Shown in pieces: positions 35,901 to 47,121 of a stretch of DNA of 64,000 nt. The position numbers and the translations under genes are program-made. Below the pieces are notes generated by a model that had not been told where the DNA came from, made no database searches, and saw nothing but the letters and a program-made list of their open reading frames with translations. Source of the stretch: Brachionus manjavacas (lineage: Eukaryota > Rotifera > Eurotatoria > Ploima > Brachionidae). The stretch is from NCBI GenBank assembly GCA_019054805.1, contig JAHQIY010000004.1, forward strand, positions 6,138,001 to 6,202,000, in the 5' to 3' direction. The stretch's first letter is position 1; the number at the start of each line of letters is the position of its first letter.

Positions 35901-36013
35901 AGTCGGAGAAAAAAACAAAGCTAGTTAGTATCATGCAAATTTTATCATCTAAGACCAATGATCAGAATAATTTAAAGGTAATATTTCGATTTAAAATAGA
36001 AATTGTTATTTAA
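20974..36013 (+). CDS. KIF26: KIF26-like (kinesin-11 / VAB-8 type) atypical kinesin
   Basis: Exons in phase: 20974-21209, 27877-28039, 28147-28350, 28444-28891, 28947-29224, then 34527-35714 ending in a stop (838 aa). Alternatively the last exon is cut at 35679 and spliced to a coiled-coil exon at 35832, ending near 36013. The motor core starts VKVCLRI. The P-loop place reads YGYNSSQTSIGSDD, followed by LIPLTIYWMFTLIEDQ, the KIF26 pattern; switch I is GNRRDHQSN and switch II CFVQFGDN. All nucleotide motifs look degenerate, so ATP turnover is unlikely. The C-terminal half is Ser/Asn-rich and has two WIDGP motifs. KIF26/VAB-8 proteins act on microtubules in cell and axon migration. The first exon is assigned by phase and order only. 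Introns of 6.7 and 5.3 kb. Confidence 0.75.
21210..27876. other. Large intron of the KIF26-like gene
   Basis: About 6.7 kb without a convincing gene. The part at 23560-23760 is less AT-rich (TCGAG/CTCGAC motifs). The part near 25200-25650 looks like a decayed coding relic, but no frame could be matched to a family. The remainder is AT-rich with homopolymers. Confidence 0.4.
29225..34526. other. Second large intron of the KIF26-like gene
   Basis: About 5.3 kb bounded by GTAAGT and ..TTATTAAG. It contains the Harbinger-like fold-back element (30675-31007) and otherwise AT-rich DNA without recognisable genes. Confidence 0.45.
30675..31007. mobile_element. PIF/Harbinger-like MITE, 333 bp
   Basis: The ends GGGTATTGTGAATTTT (left) and GGACATTGTGAATTTT (right, other strand) begin inverted repeats that stay similar for nearly 100 bases, including GAGTCAAAAAATTGT and CAGCTGATAC-type blocks. 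A 3-bp TAA duplication flanks it (30672-30674, 31008-31010), as in Harbinger/Tourist elements. No coding capacity. Relatives lie at 46250-46498 and 57479-57662. Confidence 0.7.
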
Positions 36014-36630
36014 TATTTTGAAAAAGAATTTATGCTTTGGAGAAAATAATCAAAAGAAAAATTTGCAAGACCATAATTATATCAATGAGAATATAAGTTT
36101 TTTGATGTTAAAATCTTATAATTTTTGATGAATTCAGTTTAAAATTTATAAATTATAAATATTAAATAAAATTTTTGTTTATCAAAATCGTAAAATTATT
36201 TTTAAATTTTTTATACAAAAAATTTGAATTAAAATTAATCAATTTATTCTGCATAATTGTTCATTATGCAAACTTTAAATTTTATTCTGTAAAGTTTCCG
36301 AATTCTTAAAATTGACACATAAATTTTATTTAATATAATAACTAATTGTAAATTGAAATTATATATGAAACAAATTCTGAAATAAATAATTTTTTATAAT
36401 TTTTCACATTACTAGAATTGGCGTAGATTGATTATAAAAAAATAAATAAAAAGATAATTAAATAAATAATCCAATACCATTTATCAGGTTAAAAGTTCTA
36501 AATGTGATTTTTTTAAAAAGAGGCATTAAAAAGAATTGATTAACGAATTTTCAAGTTTTAATTTAAAATAATGATGTTAAATTTTCAATCAAGTTCGTTC
36601 AATACATCTATTTTGCTTAAATAGTTAAAG
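36014..36630. other. AT-rich spacer
   Basis: No coding signal. If the KIF26-like gene uses its coiled-coil exon, its 3' UTR is here. Confidence 0.35.
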
Positions 36631-36639
36631 ATAACTTCG

Positions 36640-37300
36640 GGAAGGATGCATAAAGATGAGATGCAGTTGCATTGATGAAGAAAATATCAACCAAAAGAAA
36701 TGAAGAAATAGAAGAACGCGTTAAAAATGTTTTAATTGCTTTTCCGACTGCAATTAATACAGTTTCTGAATTCACAAAGAAATTGACAGCACATACGGTA
36801 TCCCAGGTTCGGAAATTAAGAAGGCCAAGCGAATCAGTAGAAGATTAATCTGTCCGGACATTATAGAAAGTCATGTGAGAAAAGATCCAGTTCTTGCTGT
36901 AGTGGAGATGGAATCAATTGAAGCATAAATGGAAATGCTTCTAAAATCGAAAACAGAGAGGAGCTGATCGGAAGCTTCGACAAGAACGCGATCACAAAAA
37001 TAATCAATTGCTTAAATGTAATTAAATGGTGGTACACTAAAGTTCAAAGCATGCGAGGACGATTAAAAAATATTTTTGGGAATTAGAAATGGTGAATTAA
37101 AGCTAGTCTATTTACTAGCTATAGCAGCAAGAAATACTTCAAACAAAAGAAAACATCGCCTCATTTATTCTCGAAGAATAGACAACACCTAAAAGCACTT
37201 CAAATTCCACTAGAGTTTGCCAAATCATCAATTGGATACCATACATATCCCAGACATAGACAATTTAAAAATTTCAAGCAACATTACAGTTTCTTCATTC
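36640..37300. other. Unidentified decayed coding-like stretch
   Basis: Base composition is less AT-rich than the flanks. Plus-strand frames read word-like pieces such as AKRISRRLICPDIIESHVRK and RNGELKLVYLLAIAARNTSN, broken by stops. No family was recognised on either strand. It may be a dead mobile-element gene. Confidence 0.3.
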
Positions 37301-37551
37301 TCTCAGAGCTCGTTGAATTCTTTTCAAATTGATTTCAAATTTGGAGCAAGAATCTTATTCCTTTTCTCCACGGCCAATAAGTCCTGACAGATAACCGAAT
37401 AAGATGTTCCTCAATAGCACAATTGCCTTTACATCAAATTTCAGATTTTAATTTATTTTGATTAATTTATTTTGATATTAAAAAAATTTATATTTTATTA
37501 AATAACGAAAAAAAAGAAGAAAATTAAAGAATTAAAAATTTTTTATAATGC

Positions 37552-40500
37552 TCAATTTTTTCGGAGCTTCAATCTCAGAAAAAAATATCCCAATACTCTC
37601 ATAGAAATTGTCAGCACAAAAAGAAGCAGAATATTCAGCCAAAGCAAGTTCTTTTTTAAGTTTTAATTAAAGATAATTTTATCAAATAATTCAAAAATTA
37701 TAGAAAATTACTTTTTTGACAGCATATTGATCCAAAACGGCGTCACCATCAGCAAAGCATCTGGCATTTCTGCATGATACTATTCCATTCGGAGTTGTTA
37801 CATTAGTAAAAGGATTTGAGCATGGTATCGAATCATATGATGTCCATAATTCGATCATCAATATTTCATAAGTATAATAAAACCATGATATGTACTTAAT
37901 CCAAATAAAATATGCTCGTGTCGAACTTAATCATTATTTTGAAATTTAAAGAAAAAAACTATATATCTTACTCATTGTTTAAAAAGTATCCAGCAAAAAG
38001 AATCAATGGAATTAGAATTGGTCCAGCAATAGCTGTTGATAACTCAATATTTCCAGTTGAAACAGAAATCAAATAAGCTAAATAAATACTCCATTTAAAA
38101 AGAATTTAAAAAGAAAATAATTTATAATTTACCAAAACTCATACTACATTGAATCATTAGAACAAATGTAAATGTAATTGAAAAATAGACTCCAGCATCA
38201 TTTCTTATGTTAGCCATCCAGTAGATAATTGTGACAAGTAAAAAACTCATTAAAAAATATTTTGGAAACTTATTTGAAATTAATAGAATTTTAGAAAAAA
38301 AATAAATCAAACCAATACCTCAGCTATTTGTTTCGAAACATAATAAATAAGAGGAGAATAAAGTCTGTCTCTGTAATCTCTGTAGAAAACAGGCATTTCA
38401 CCAATAAAAACATTTAAAATTGGAAACAGAAATATAAATCCAACATTCATCATGGTAACAAACAAAAGTCCAGTTGTGTTTTGGACACCTTTCTCGTCTA
38501 GTTCTATTTTTAGATAGATTAGCCCAAAAAAAATGCTGATAAACAAAACTTGAACTAAAAGGATTTTGGAAGAAATTGGAGTTCGAATATCAGTTATGAA
38601 ATTGCGCCAAATCAGCCATTTAAATTGTTCAAAATAAGACGATTTATATCTGAAAAACTTTTTTGAAAAGAAACAAAAAAATGCTTAAAATCAATTTACC
38701 CTGAAGGTTCATCATCATATTCATCATCTTCCAAATAATAATTTGTGTGAAGCATATTAAGTGACTGTAAAATATTCGCCTGATAGCTGCTTTGTTGAAA
38801 AGAGTCACAAATTCTCTTCAAATTTTTAAAATAAAATAAACTTACTAAATAAGAATTAAAATTGAATTACTTTTGATTTAATTAATGCTTCTTCTCGATA
38901 AGTTGATGGGACAGATAAAATAGAAATAAAATAATCAGCAGGGTTATAATTTCTTGGACAATTGTAACCAAGGCTTTAGAAACATTTAAATTTAATAAAA
39001 TATCAGATTTTTCAAATTTTAATTTGAAATCTCTTTATATATAAAAATAATTCTAATCTTATTATAAGAATATAAATTGTAAAAATCAAGAAGAAAGCTT
39101 GATTCTTAGCAAAAATTCAATAATTTCTAGTTTTTAAAGAATTTAAGAATCTTTTTTCAAGAATTAAAAAAAAATTTCTCTCCATCTTTTTGAAATTATC
39201 TTTCATACGTAAACTTACATTACATTAAAAAAATTCTTTTTAAATTTTCAAAGTAAATTTATTAACTTTCTTTTAAAAAAAGCCTGAAATTGCATGTCGC
39301 TCTATTTTTCAATAAAAATCCTGAATTTTCAAATTAAATTAATCAGATTTATAATTAAAATAGAAATATGAAAATTGTAGAATATTTTTTGAAATTTTTA
39401 ATTATTTTAATACTAATTTAAAAATTACTTAGAAAAATATCTTGGAGCTTGGTCTCTTGGTCCCAAATAAGCCACTCGTCCTTCAGATAAAAGACATAGA
39501 CTAGTTTCAAAATAAATTTAGATAAATGTACATAATAAAACAAAGAATAGAATTACACATTAAACTTTTCGTATATTTGAGTTGAAGGTTGATGAATAGT
39601 GCAAACAATTGTCTTTCCTAATCTTGCCTGTTCTGCCATGACTTCGACAAGCCCGACAGCCATATATGCATCTAGAAAAAGAATTTAATTATGAAATAAA
39701 AAAAATTTCTGTACCTAATCCTGATGTTGGTTCATCACAAAATAGCAATGGAGGATTCATAATTATCTAAATTTAACAATGTATTTCAATATAATTTTAA
39801 ATTTAAATATTGTAATACTTCAGTTGCGAATGCAAGGCGACGTTTCTCTCCTCCTGATATTCCTTTGGAAGCGTCACCTAATCCAATATAGCTGTCCTCA
39901 GCTTTTATCAAATTGCATTGCCTAATAACCTCATCTACTCTGTCATATTTTTCCTCTGATGAATAATAATCACCCATTCTAAGAAAAGCCTTCAAAACAC
40001 ATACAAACTTGAAAAATAAGATAACTAAATTTTGACTGAATTATACCTGAAAAGTGAGCCACTCTTTAACAGTCATGGTGCCTATAAATATGTCATTTTG
40101 TTTTACATATCCCGAGTACTCTGATATTTTTTTCAAATTCACTGGTCTTCCATTTACTCTAACATCGCTTTCGATAATTAACTTGCTCTTATCTCTAAAA
40201 TTAAGTATATTCAATAAAGTTGTTTTTCCTGCTCCACTTGCACCCATAATAGCACATAAACTTCCTGGCTGAATAACTCCAGTAACTTGACATCAAATAA
40301 TTTATTTATTTATTAAAAAAATAAATTATAACTTTACCATTATTTAAAATCATCTTGTAATCTTCGGTATCTTGCTCAGGTGGACCGAAAATCCTGTCTT
40401 GTAATTTTTCCATTTTGCTTAATTTTTCTGGCGCTCTTGCATTAACTATCCACGATAGAGTAACAGGAGTGAAGCTATTTTTTTGATTATTATTTTGATA

Positions 40501-40610
40501 AGATGATGAACTGTCATCTTGATACGGTTGAATCCAATTTCCTTGATTATAGTAATCATCCTTTGGATCATTTTAGACAACGTAAATTTATTTTAGCTAA
40601 AAATTACCAT
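37552..40610 (-). CDS. ABCG half-transporter, white-type
   Basis: Fourteen exons on the minus strand, all in phase: 40608-40610 (ATG only, tentative), 40338-40560, 40047-40285, 39819-39989, 39715-39766, 39557-39671, 39429-39500, 38871-38973, 38700-38815, 38319-38649, 38133-38268, 37972-38077, 37712-37925, 37552-37650; about 659 aa. Seen: Walker A GASGAGKTT (about 90-98), the KQNDIFIGTMTVKEWLTFQ Q-loop region, signature ISGGEKRRLAF (about 197-207), Walker B LLFCDEPTSGLD (about 218-229), H-loop CTIHQPS, then NYNPADYF and a six-helix membrane domain ending LGYFFLRLKLRKN. The layout matches insect white (687 aa). White-type proteins dimerise to move pigment precursors or other small molecules; the substrate here is unknown. 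The true start is the weakest part. Confidence 0.92.
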
Positions 40611-42242
40611 TTTTTAAGTCTAGTCGATAATTTTTCAAATTTTAAAACACATTTAAAATAAAATTTATCTATTTTTCATTCGGTTACATAATTAAATACT
40701 GATATTTTAATTAAACTTGTGAAGTTATTATGCTATGAATTGTGTTGTTTAGAATCTTCGATTAGAAAGCAATTTTTCGCTAAATTTATTCAAGCGTTTG
40801 ATTTTTGATGGGGCTAAAAATGTGAGCATAACAAAAAAATTGCTGAATCTAGGTATTTTAAAAAAGCTCTGTCATATTAAAATTGTTTTTTAAAAATTTA
40901 ACTTATTGTTATATAAAGTTCTAAAAAATAGCTAAATCATAAAATATAACTTGCCAGACTGAGCAAGCATTTTTCAAAACAGTCAAAAATAAATTATATT
41001 ATTTTTTATTTATGTAATTAATTAAGTGGCTGTTTTTAAAAAAAAATTCGAAGAAAAACCTTTAGTTAAAGCTCAATTTAAGATGTCAAAAAATCAAATT
41101 AAATCTATGTCCATGTTCTTAAAATTTATATTACATTTTTTTCTTTAATTTGGTAATTAATACTTTTTATTATAAATCTAATTGATTTTTTAGACAAATC
41201 ATTTTAATATAATAATTTAAAAACAGCAAAGTCAACTTAATTAACGAATTTAAATTCATTAAATAAGTTAACCTTTTTACTTAAACAGCTAGAGAAAAAG
41301 ATTTGAAATTATTCTGATTCTCTAAACAAATTAAAATAAATTATAATATTTTCATTTACAATCAGATAAACAAGCAAAAGTGTCTATTTTATGATCTCCA
41401 GATTTAAACGCGAATATTAATCAAGACTCCCAAAATAATGATGTCAGTAATCTTAAAAAGCATGAAATAAGAAATTTTTAAAGAAGTTTTTTTTAGAAAC
41501 TATTATTATTATTTAAAGCTAACATAAGAGTCCTAATAAGAAAATTTTTTTCTTAATAGGCCATTTAAATCTACTAAAAAAACGGAGGAGCCTGAAAATA
41601 ATAATTAAATGTTGAAATTTTTCTAAAACTTGAAAATAATTTTGTGACAAAATTTTATTTAATTTTTTTCTGATTTAAATTTTTTTCATTAATTAATAAT
41701 TTGTCAAATTCTTAGGCAAAATCAATGAATATAATTACATAAGTTAAATCACAAATTGCTTATTATTGATGACCATAATATCAAATTAAATCTAGAACCA
41801 AACGTATCGAGTAATTCTTCTCAATTTTTTGGTTATGCTTTGACGTGGGTCTTAGCGCACGTTAGTATAGCTATATCATCAGCAAATTAAAAATCTTTTG
41901 GAGGACCCAGATCAATTCATTAAAATATTTTTTTTAAAAAAATTCGATATTATTGATAAAAAATATTTACTGAAATAAATTAAATGTGTATAAGATATAT
42001 TACCAAGGAAAGTTGAATGTCTTAAGCATGCTAATTAACCAGCCTTTGATTTCTCATTGATACTAAAAGAAAATTAAATTTACACAAGCTAAATCAACTA
42101 AAAATTCCTTGTTTAAAATTTAAAAAAATAAAATAAAATCAATACCTAAAAGCGGAGCAAATTAAGATCTTTAGAGCGATATATTTTTTACTTTATTTTC
42201 ATTTAAATCTTGAAATTTAAATCCAAATTAAAAAAAAAATCA
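40611..42242. other. Intergenic, ABCG to TRPV pair
   Basis: 1.6 kb of AT-rich sequence separating divergent genes. No open frame or repeat structure was recognised; promoters of both genes should be near its ends. Confidence 0.4.
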
Positions 42243-45200
42243 ATGGGCAATACTACCAGTGACGTAAATGACAGCTTAAAAGCCCAGGCAGATAGCGAAA
42301 ATGGTCCGGATATTTATAAGCTCCTAAATGTAAATGGTGGAGGTGAAATGGTTAGATTGATGAAAATTGCCATTGCAAAAAAAGACTATACCGAATTGGA
42401 TATGTTTATCAAATCTGAAGTAGTTAAATATTTGTATAATGAAGGAAAAGGTGAACATGTAAGTTGAAAAATTCTAAAGGAAATAAAATTAATATTAAAA
42501 TTTAAAGATTCCCATTGAGAGAATTGTTTCAAGTAAACGTGGAGAAAAAAATTGTAAACCTCTGTCAAATATAACGAGTTTGATCGGTAAAACGAAAATG
42601 AACCATTATCTTTATTTGTCAGGTTATAGTTTTGTTTACTATTTAGAGAGCAAAAGAGAAATCAATGTAAAAGAGATTTGCATTAAAATAGACAAATGTG
42701 GTGCTGTTGGTGAATCTCTTCTTCATTTGTGCATGCTTAACGGCACCACACTCTGTCATGAGCTTGCTAAAAGACTAATAAAGCATTATCCGAAAATGGT
42801 CAACGATTTTTATCTAAATGAAGATTACTACGGTAATTCACTTTTTTCCATTTAATTTAAAAATAATCCATATTTTTTATCAGGAGAAACTGCTCTACAC
42901 ATGGCAATAGTAAGTGAAGAGCCATCGATGGTCAGATTCTTTTAGCTAATGGCGCTGATGTACATGCTAGATGTTGTGGAAAATTTTTTTGTCCGGAAGA
43001 CCAGAAACACAATCAAGAATACAGCATCTTACACAATATACCAATAGTGCCCGAGAATACAAATTATGAAGGTTATATTTACTTCGGAGAATATCCTTTA
43101 AGCTTCGCAGCTGTTTTAAATCAAAAAGAAAGTGTTCGCTTGCTGATAGCCTCTGGAGCTGATCCAAACAAACAAGATTTTAATGGAAATACTGTTTTGC
43201 GTATGCTTGTGATCAAAAATAATTTGGTTTGACTTATAATACATCTAAAGAATTTAAATTTTTTTTTAAAGTCTATGTTCAAATTTATGCTTAATTATAA
43301 AACTTCACTCAAAATAAAAAACCGTCAAGGACTTTCACCATTAACTTTGGCTGCTAAATTAGCTCGAAAAGAGGTTAATTTTTTGCTAATTATTTTACAG
43401 CTTTTATCTTTAAACTTTAGATTTTTCAATTTATACTGGAAAAATTAAGACATGTTTGGTTTACTTATGCTGATATAAGTTATGGTTCATATCCTTTGGA
43501 AACTATTGACACAATATCTAATAATGGAACAATTGACACAACTAGTGCATTGTATCTAATTACAAATGGGGTAATTTTGAAAGCTTTATCAACAAAATCT
43601 TAACTGTTATGCAGTGATGCTCCGCTTTTTGTATTTTGTAATTACTTTCCGTAAAAAAAAACATAGATTTAACCGATTTTCGCTTAGAAATTTTTTTTTT
43701 AAGAAAAATCTGATTTTTTGAAGTTAAAAAATTCAAATAATAGAACCATTAATCATTTTTAGTTTAAAAAAATTCTACAAATCTTTAAAAAATATTTTTT
43801 TTATCTGAAACTAGATCCTAAGTTCCTAAGCTTACAATTTCATTCACTTATTTAGATTTCTATTGAGCTAAAAATCCTTCAAAAAAGTTTCAGAATATTC
43901 AATAAAAAATGCAATGCTCAAAATAAGCAAATAAAACTTTAACAATGAAAAAAATTATTATTTCTTAATAGAGATACATTTTTAGATTTACCATACTTTG
44001 TTAATTCCAAACATTTTAATATTGCACCCAAAAGGAAAGAAAAATCAATGATTCTTTTGAGAATCATTAGAAAATCGTAGATATTTAGGGATTTCATGAT
44101 GAAATTTTGAGGAAAAAAGTTATCAAAGAAATCTTCTTTAGATAGTCATAACTTTTTAATTAATATCCAAATCACAAAAAAACCTTAGTAAGTCATTACT
44201 TTTTCATTATAATTATTTTTTTCTGTTTCTTTTATTTATAGATTAGAAAATCAATTATTCATATTCGAAGATGTTAGATAGAAAAAATAATACTAAATTA
44301 ATAATAAAAATTTAAAAGGCCGCTCGAAGATTTTCCTTTAATTTTTTTTTTGTAGGACATTTATTTTGTTTCAGCTTATAATTGAGATACTTTATTTTGG
44401 AATTAAAAAAAATCAAACTATTGTTTAAAAAATTCAGATTTTTTCGATTGTATTTATTTAATTTGTTCGGTTAAATGTTAAATATGTTCCTGTGCATTAA
44501 TATGTTCCTGGGCTTTGTAGTGGATTTAATATATATAAAATGGAATTCATACATTAAGCATAAGTAGGAAAATAGGTTCTAATCAATTTATTATTTATTT
44601 GAAGTAATAATTAAGGTTCTATTTTGAATTTGTTTACTATATTGTTTATCTTGTCATATCAATATTTGAAATTTGGATGGAAAGCGAATATTTCGACTAT
44701 TTAGATTTGAATTTAAACTATGCAGCCCCTAATAGAACCAGCTTTAACCTAAAGGAAAAATGTGCTTGTGCTTATCTCAATCCAAATGATTCGAAGCGAT
44801 TTGTGAATTTTTAGAAAAATCTGAAAATTTTTAATTAAATCTTTTTTTTAAGACTCGAATTGTTTTTGAAATTATACTAACATTTTATTCAATTAGTTAC
44901 ATAGTTATGATGGGATGTGAGCTTTATATTCAAAAATTTTCTTCATACATAAAAACTATGCTATTTAATCCATCTAAAATATTTTTTTTTTATCACTTAT
45001 ATACACTTTACTTGTTATTCCAATGAGATTTTTGTGCTTACCTGAAGGAGAAGATTTTTTACTAGTTATGTCCATTTTATTCAAATCAGTTTATATTCTA
45101 TATTTAGGCAGGTAATCTTGACCAAAAAATAATTTTTTTTTCAATTTTTAATTTTACGATTCAAAGAGGCTTTCGTGTAATTTCCACATTCATATTTGTT

Positions 45201-45657
45201 ATTCACAAAAGTTTGCAGACTAATTTTTTCAGATTTTTCATAATTTATGGTGTTTTCATGATTGGATTTTCTCAATTAAAAATTTTTTTTCTAATTTTTT
45301 TAATTATTTTTCTTTTTAAATTTAATTTTAGCTTTTGATGTGGCTCTAAATTTCGGAAAATCGACCCAGCATCATGTATTCACATCTCCAATTAAATCTA
45401 TTTTCGATCTTTTTATAATGTACCTTCATGATCATGACGAAATTTATATTGATATAATGCGATCCAAATACCAAAAAGTTGGAATTGTAGGACTAAAATT
45501 AAATTAAACAAAACATAAGAATTTTTTCAAAGATTTTATTTATGATTTTTTTAATTTTGGTATCAATATTATTAATTAATTTATTTATTGCAATGATGGC
45601 GCGAACATATAACATTACCACTGAATTGAAAAGAGAATGGTTGAGACAAGTAATTAA

Positions 45658-46231
45658 CACTAGAAGCACCAACGAGTCAAAATGACTCTTTTTCGATTTT
45701 TGGCCGCTAAAATCCAAGTCAATTTTTGCTATTTGAGCACAATTTTTTTAGCATAAAAATAAGAATAATTTCTAAATTAACTAAATTCAAATAAAAAAAA
45801 TATTTCCTTTGTACAAAATCAAGTATATACTACTAGAAGCACCAAAAAGAGTCATTTTGGCTCGTTTTTTAATTAAAATTTTGAATTTATCTACAAAATC
45901 AATGGATGAGTCATAAAATACTTATAAAAAGTATACAAATCTTTAAAAACTGACTTAAATCCTAATACTTGAACGAAGATAAGCAAATTTAAAAAATGCA
46001 AAAATTAAAGTTTGCGTATTTTACATGAAAGACGAAAAATTGGTTCAAAAAGGAATGAATTCAGTAGAAGATAAAATTTTTGCAAGATACTTTTTTTTAG
46101 CCAAATTTTTATTTTTACACAATTAAAATTAAGTTTTGAATAGATTCATCCAAATAATAAATTATTATCCATTTTTATCCATTAGATTCTATTAAAACAA
46201 GTCATTTTGACTCGTTTTGGTGCTTCTAGTG
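45658..46231. mobile_element. piggyBac-type MITE, 574 bp
   Basis: It is flanked by TTAA on both sides (45654-45657, 46232-46235), the piggyBac target site. Terminal inverted repeats start CACTAGAAGCACCAA and continue with CGAGTCAAAATGACT, itself a small palindrome. A third copy of the terminal motif lies inside at 45832-45865. No coding capacity. It sits just after the TM6 exon of TRPV copy 1, one base into the donor GTAATTAA. Confidence 0.85.
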
Positions 46232-46249
46232 TTAAATTAGGATTTAGGA

Positions 46250-46498
46250 TCCTTAATTAATTCAGCTGATACAAACTCTCATCACTCAAATGAGGTCTCT
46301 AAACACCTGCTGCTGGTCTACCAAGCTCTAAATAAATTAGCAAATTTTTAAAATTAAATTGAAGAGTAATTGCAGAGACAAAATTTGGGTGATTTAAAGT
46401 TTATATCAGCTGATAAATTTTAAAGAACTAGTTTTAGACATAAACTAAAAAGTTATATAAATTTTGAATTTTCTTTTTTTTTCCAAATTAACAATGCC
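46250..46498. mobile_element. Harbinger-like MITE, degraded copy
   Basis: It shares CAGCTGATAC, GCAGAGAC.AAATTT and TATCAGCTGATAA blocks in the same order as the element at 30675, and its right end AACAATGCC is followed by TAA. The left end could not be placed, so the start is approximate. It lies directly beside the piggyBac MITE. Confidence 0.5.
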
Positions 46499-46800
46499 TA
46501 AATTCTTAAAAATTTTAAACTTAGTGGACAAAACAAGTTCTTACAAATGAACTAAATGTCTCGTTAAAAGAACGATTAATACGGCAGAATAAATATGCCC
46601 ACACATTGAGCAACAGTGAAAAGGCGTTCATTGTTCGATGGAAACAAACTGAAAGGAAAATTGACAAATCGACATTTTAAATTTTTATTATGTTTACTTA
46701 ACAGGAAGAAGAACGCAATAGTATGAAAGCCAAAAAGCATATTTTCAGAGAATACATTAAACAAGTATCTAACAGCAGAGAAATGGTCAGAGATGTATGA

Positions 46801-47121
46801 AAATTAAGCTAATGACATTTAAAAATTTTTATAAAATAAAGAAATTTCTATTTTTGTATGACATTTGTATTTCAATTAATCCGCAAAATGAAAAAGGATT
46901 TTCAGTTTATTATAGTTACTGTGATACGAAATTTTTCAAATTTTGAACAGGAAATCCGTGGTTAGGAAAAAAAATAAAGAAACCGTTTCATGTTAATTAA
47001 AACCCAAAATCGATTGAACGCAAATTTTAAGCAAAAGTTTTTAAAATTTATATTTAATTAAACCTTGCTCGAAAAAAAATCGATTTCGCATTTTTGGTTT
47101 TATTTACTTGAGAAATAAACT
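46801..47121. other. Spacer between the tandem TRPV copies
   Basis: 320 bases, AT-rich, no repeat recognised. It must hold the 3' end of copy 1 and the promoter of copy 2. Confidence 0.4.

Larger units (their letters stand above)
42243..46800 (+). pseudogene. TRPV channel (Nan/OCR-like), copy 1, decayed
   Basis: Its first exon (42243-42458, 72 codons) is nearly the same as that of copy 2 (47122). Exon 2 (42508-42832) and exon 3 (42884-43228) carry ankyrin repeats. Later pieces are the ankyrin/linker (43270-43570), TM1 (about 44610-44810), TM2-4 (44855-45111), TM5 (45170-45281), pore (about 45335-45488), TM6 (45537-45653; LINLFIAMMARTYNITTELK) and C-tail (46560-46800). Damage: a frame change near 42942 in exon 3, one base missing from the T-run near 44990, no GT donor after GFSQ (about 45281) or after VRWKQT (about 46658), and no counterpart of the copy-2 exon [13 protein letters not shown] piggyBac MITE and a Harbinger-like piece fill the last intron. 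The two single-base changes could be assembly errors, but the total argues for a pseudogene. Confidence 0.8.
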
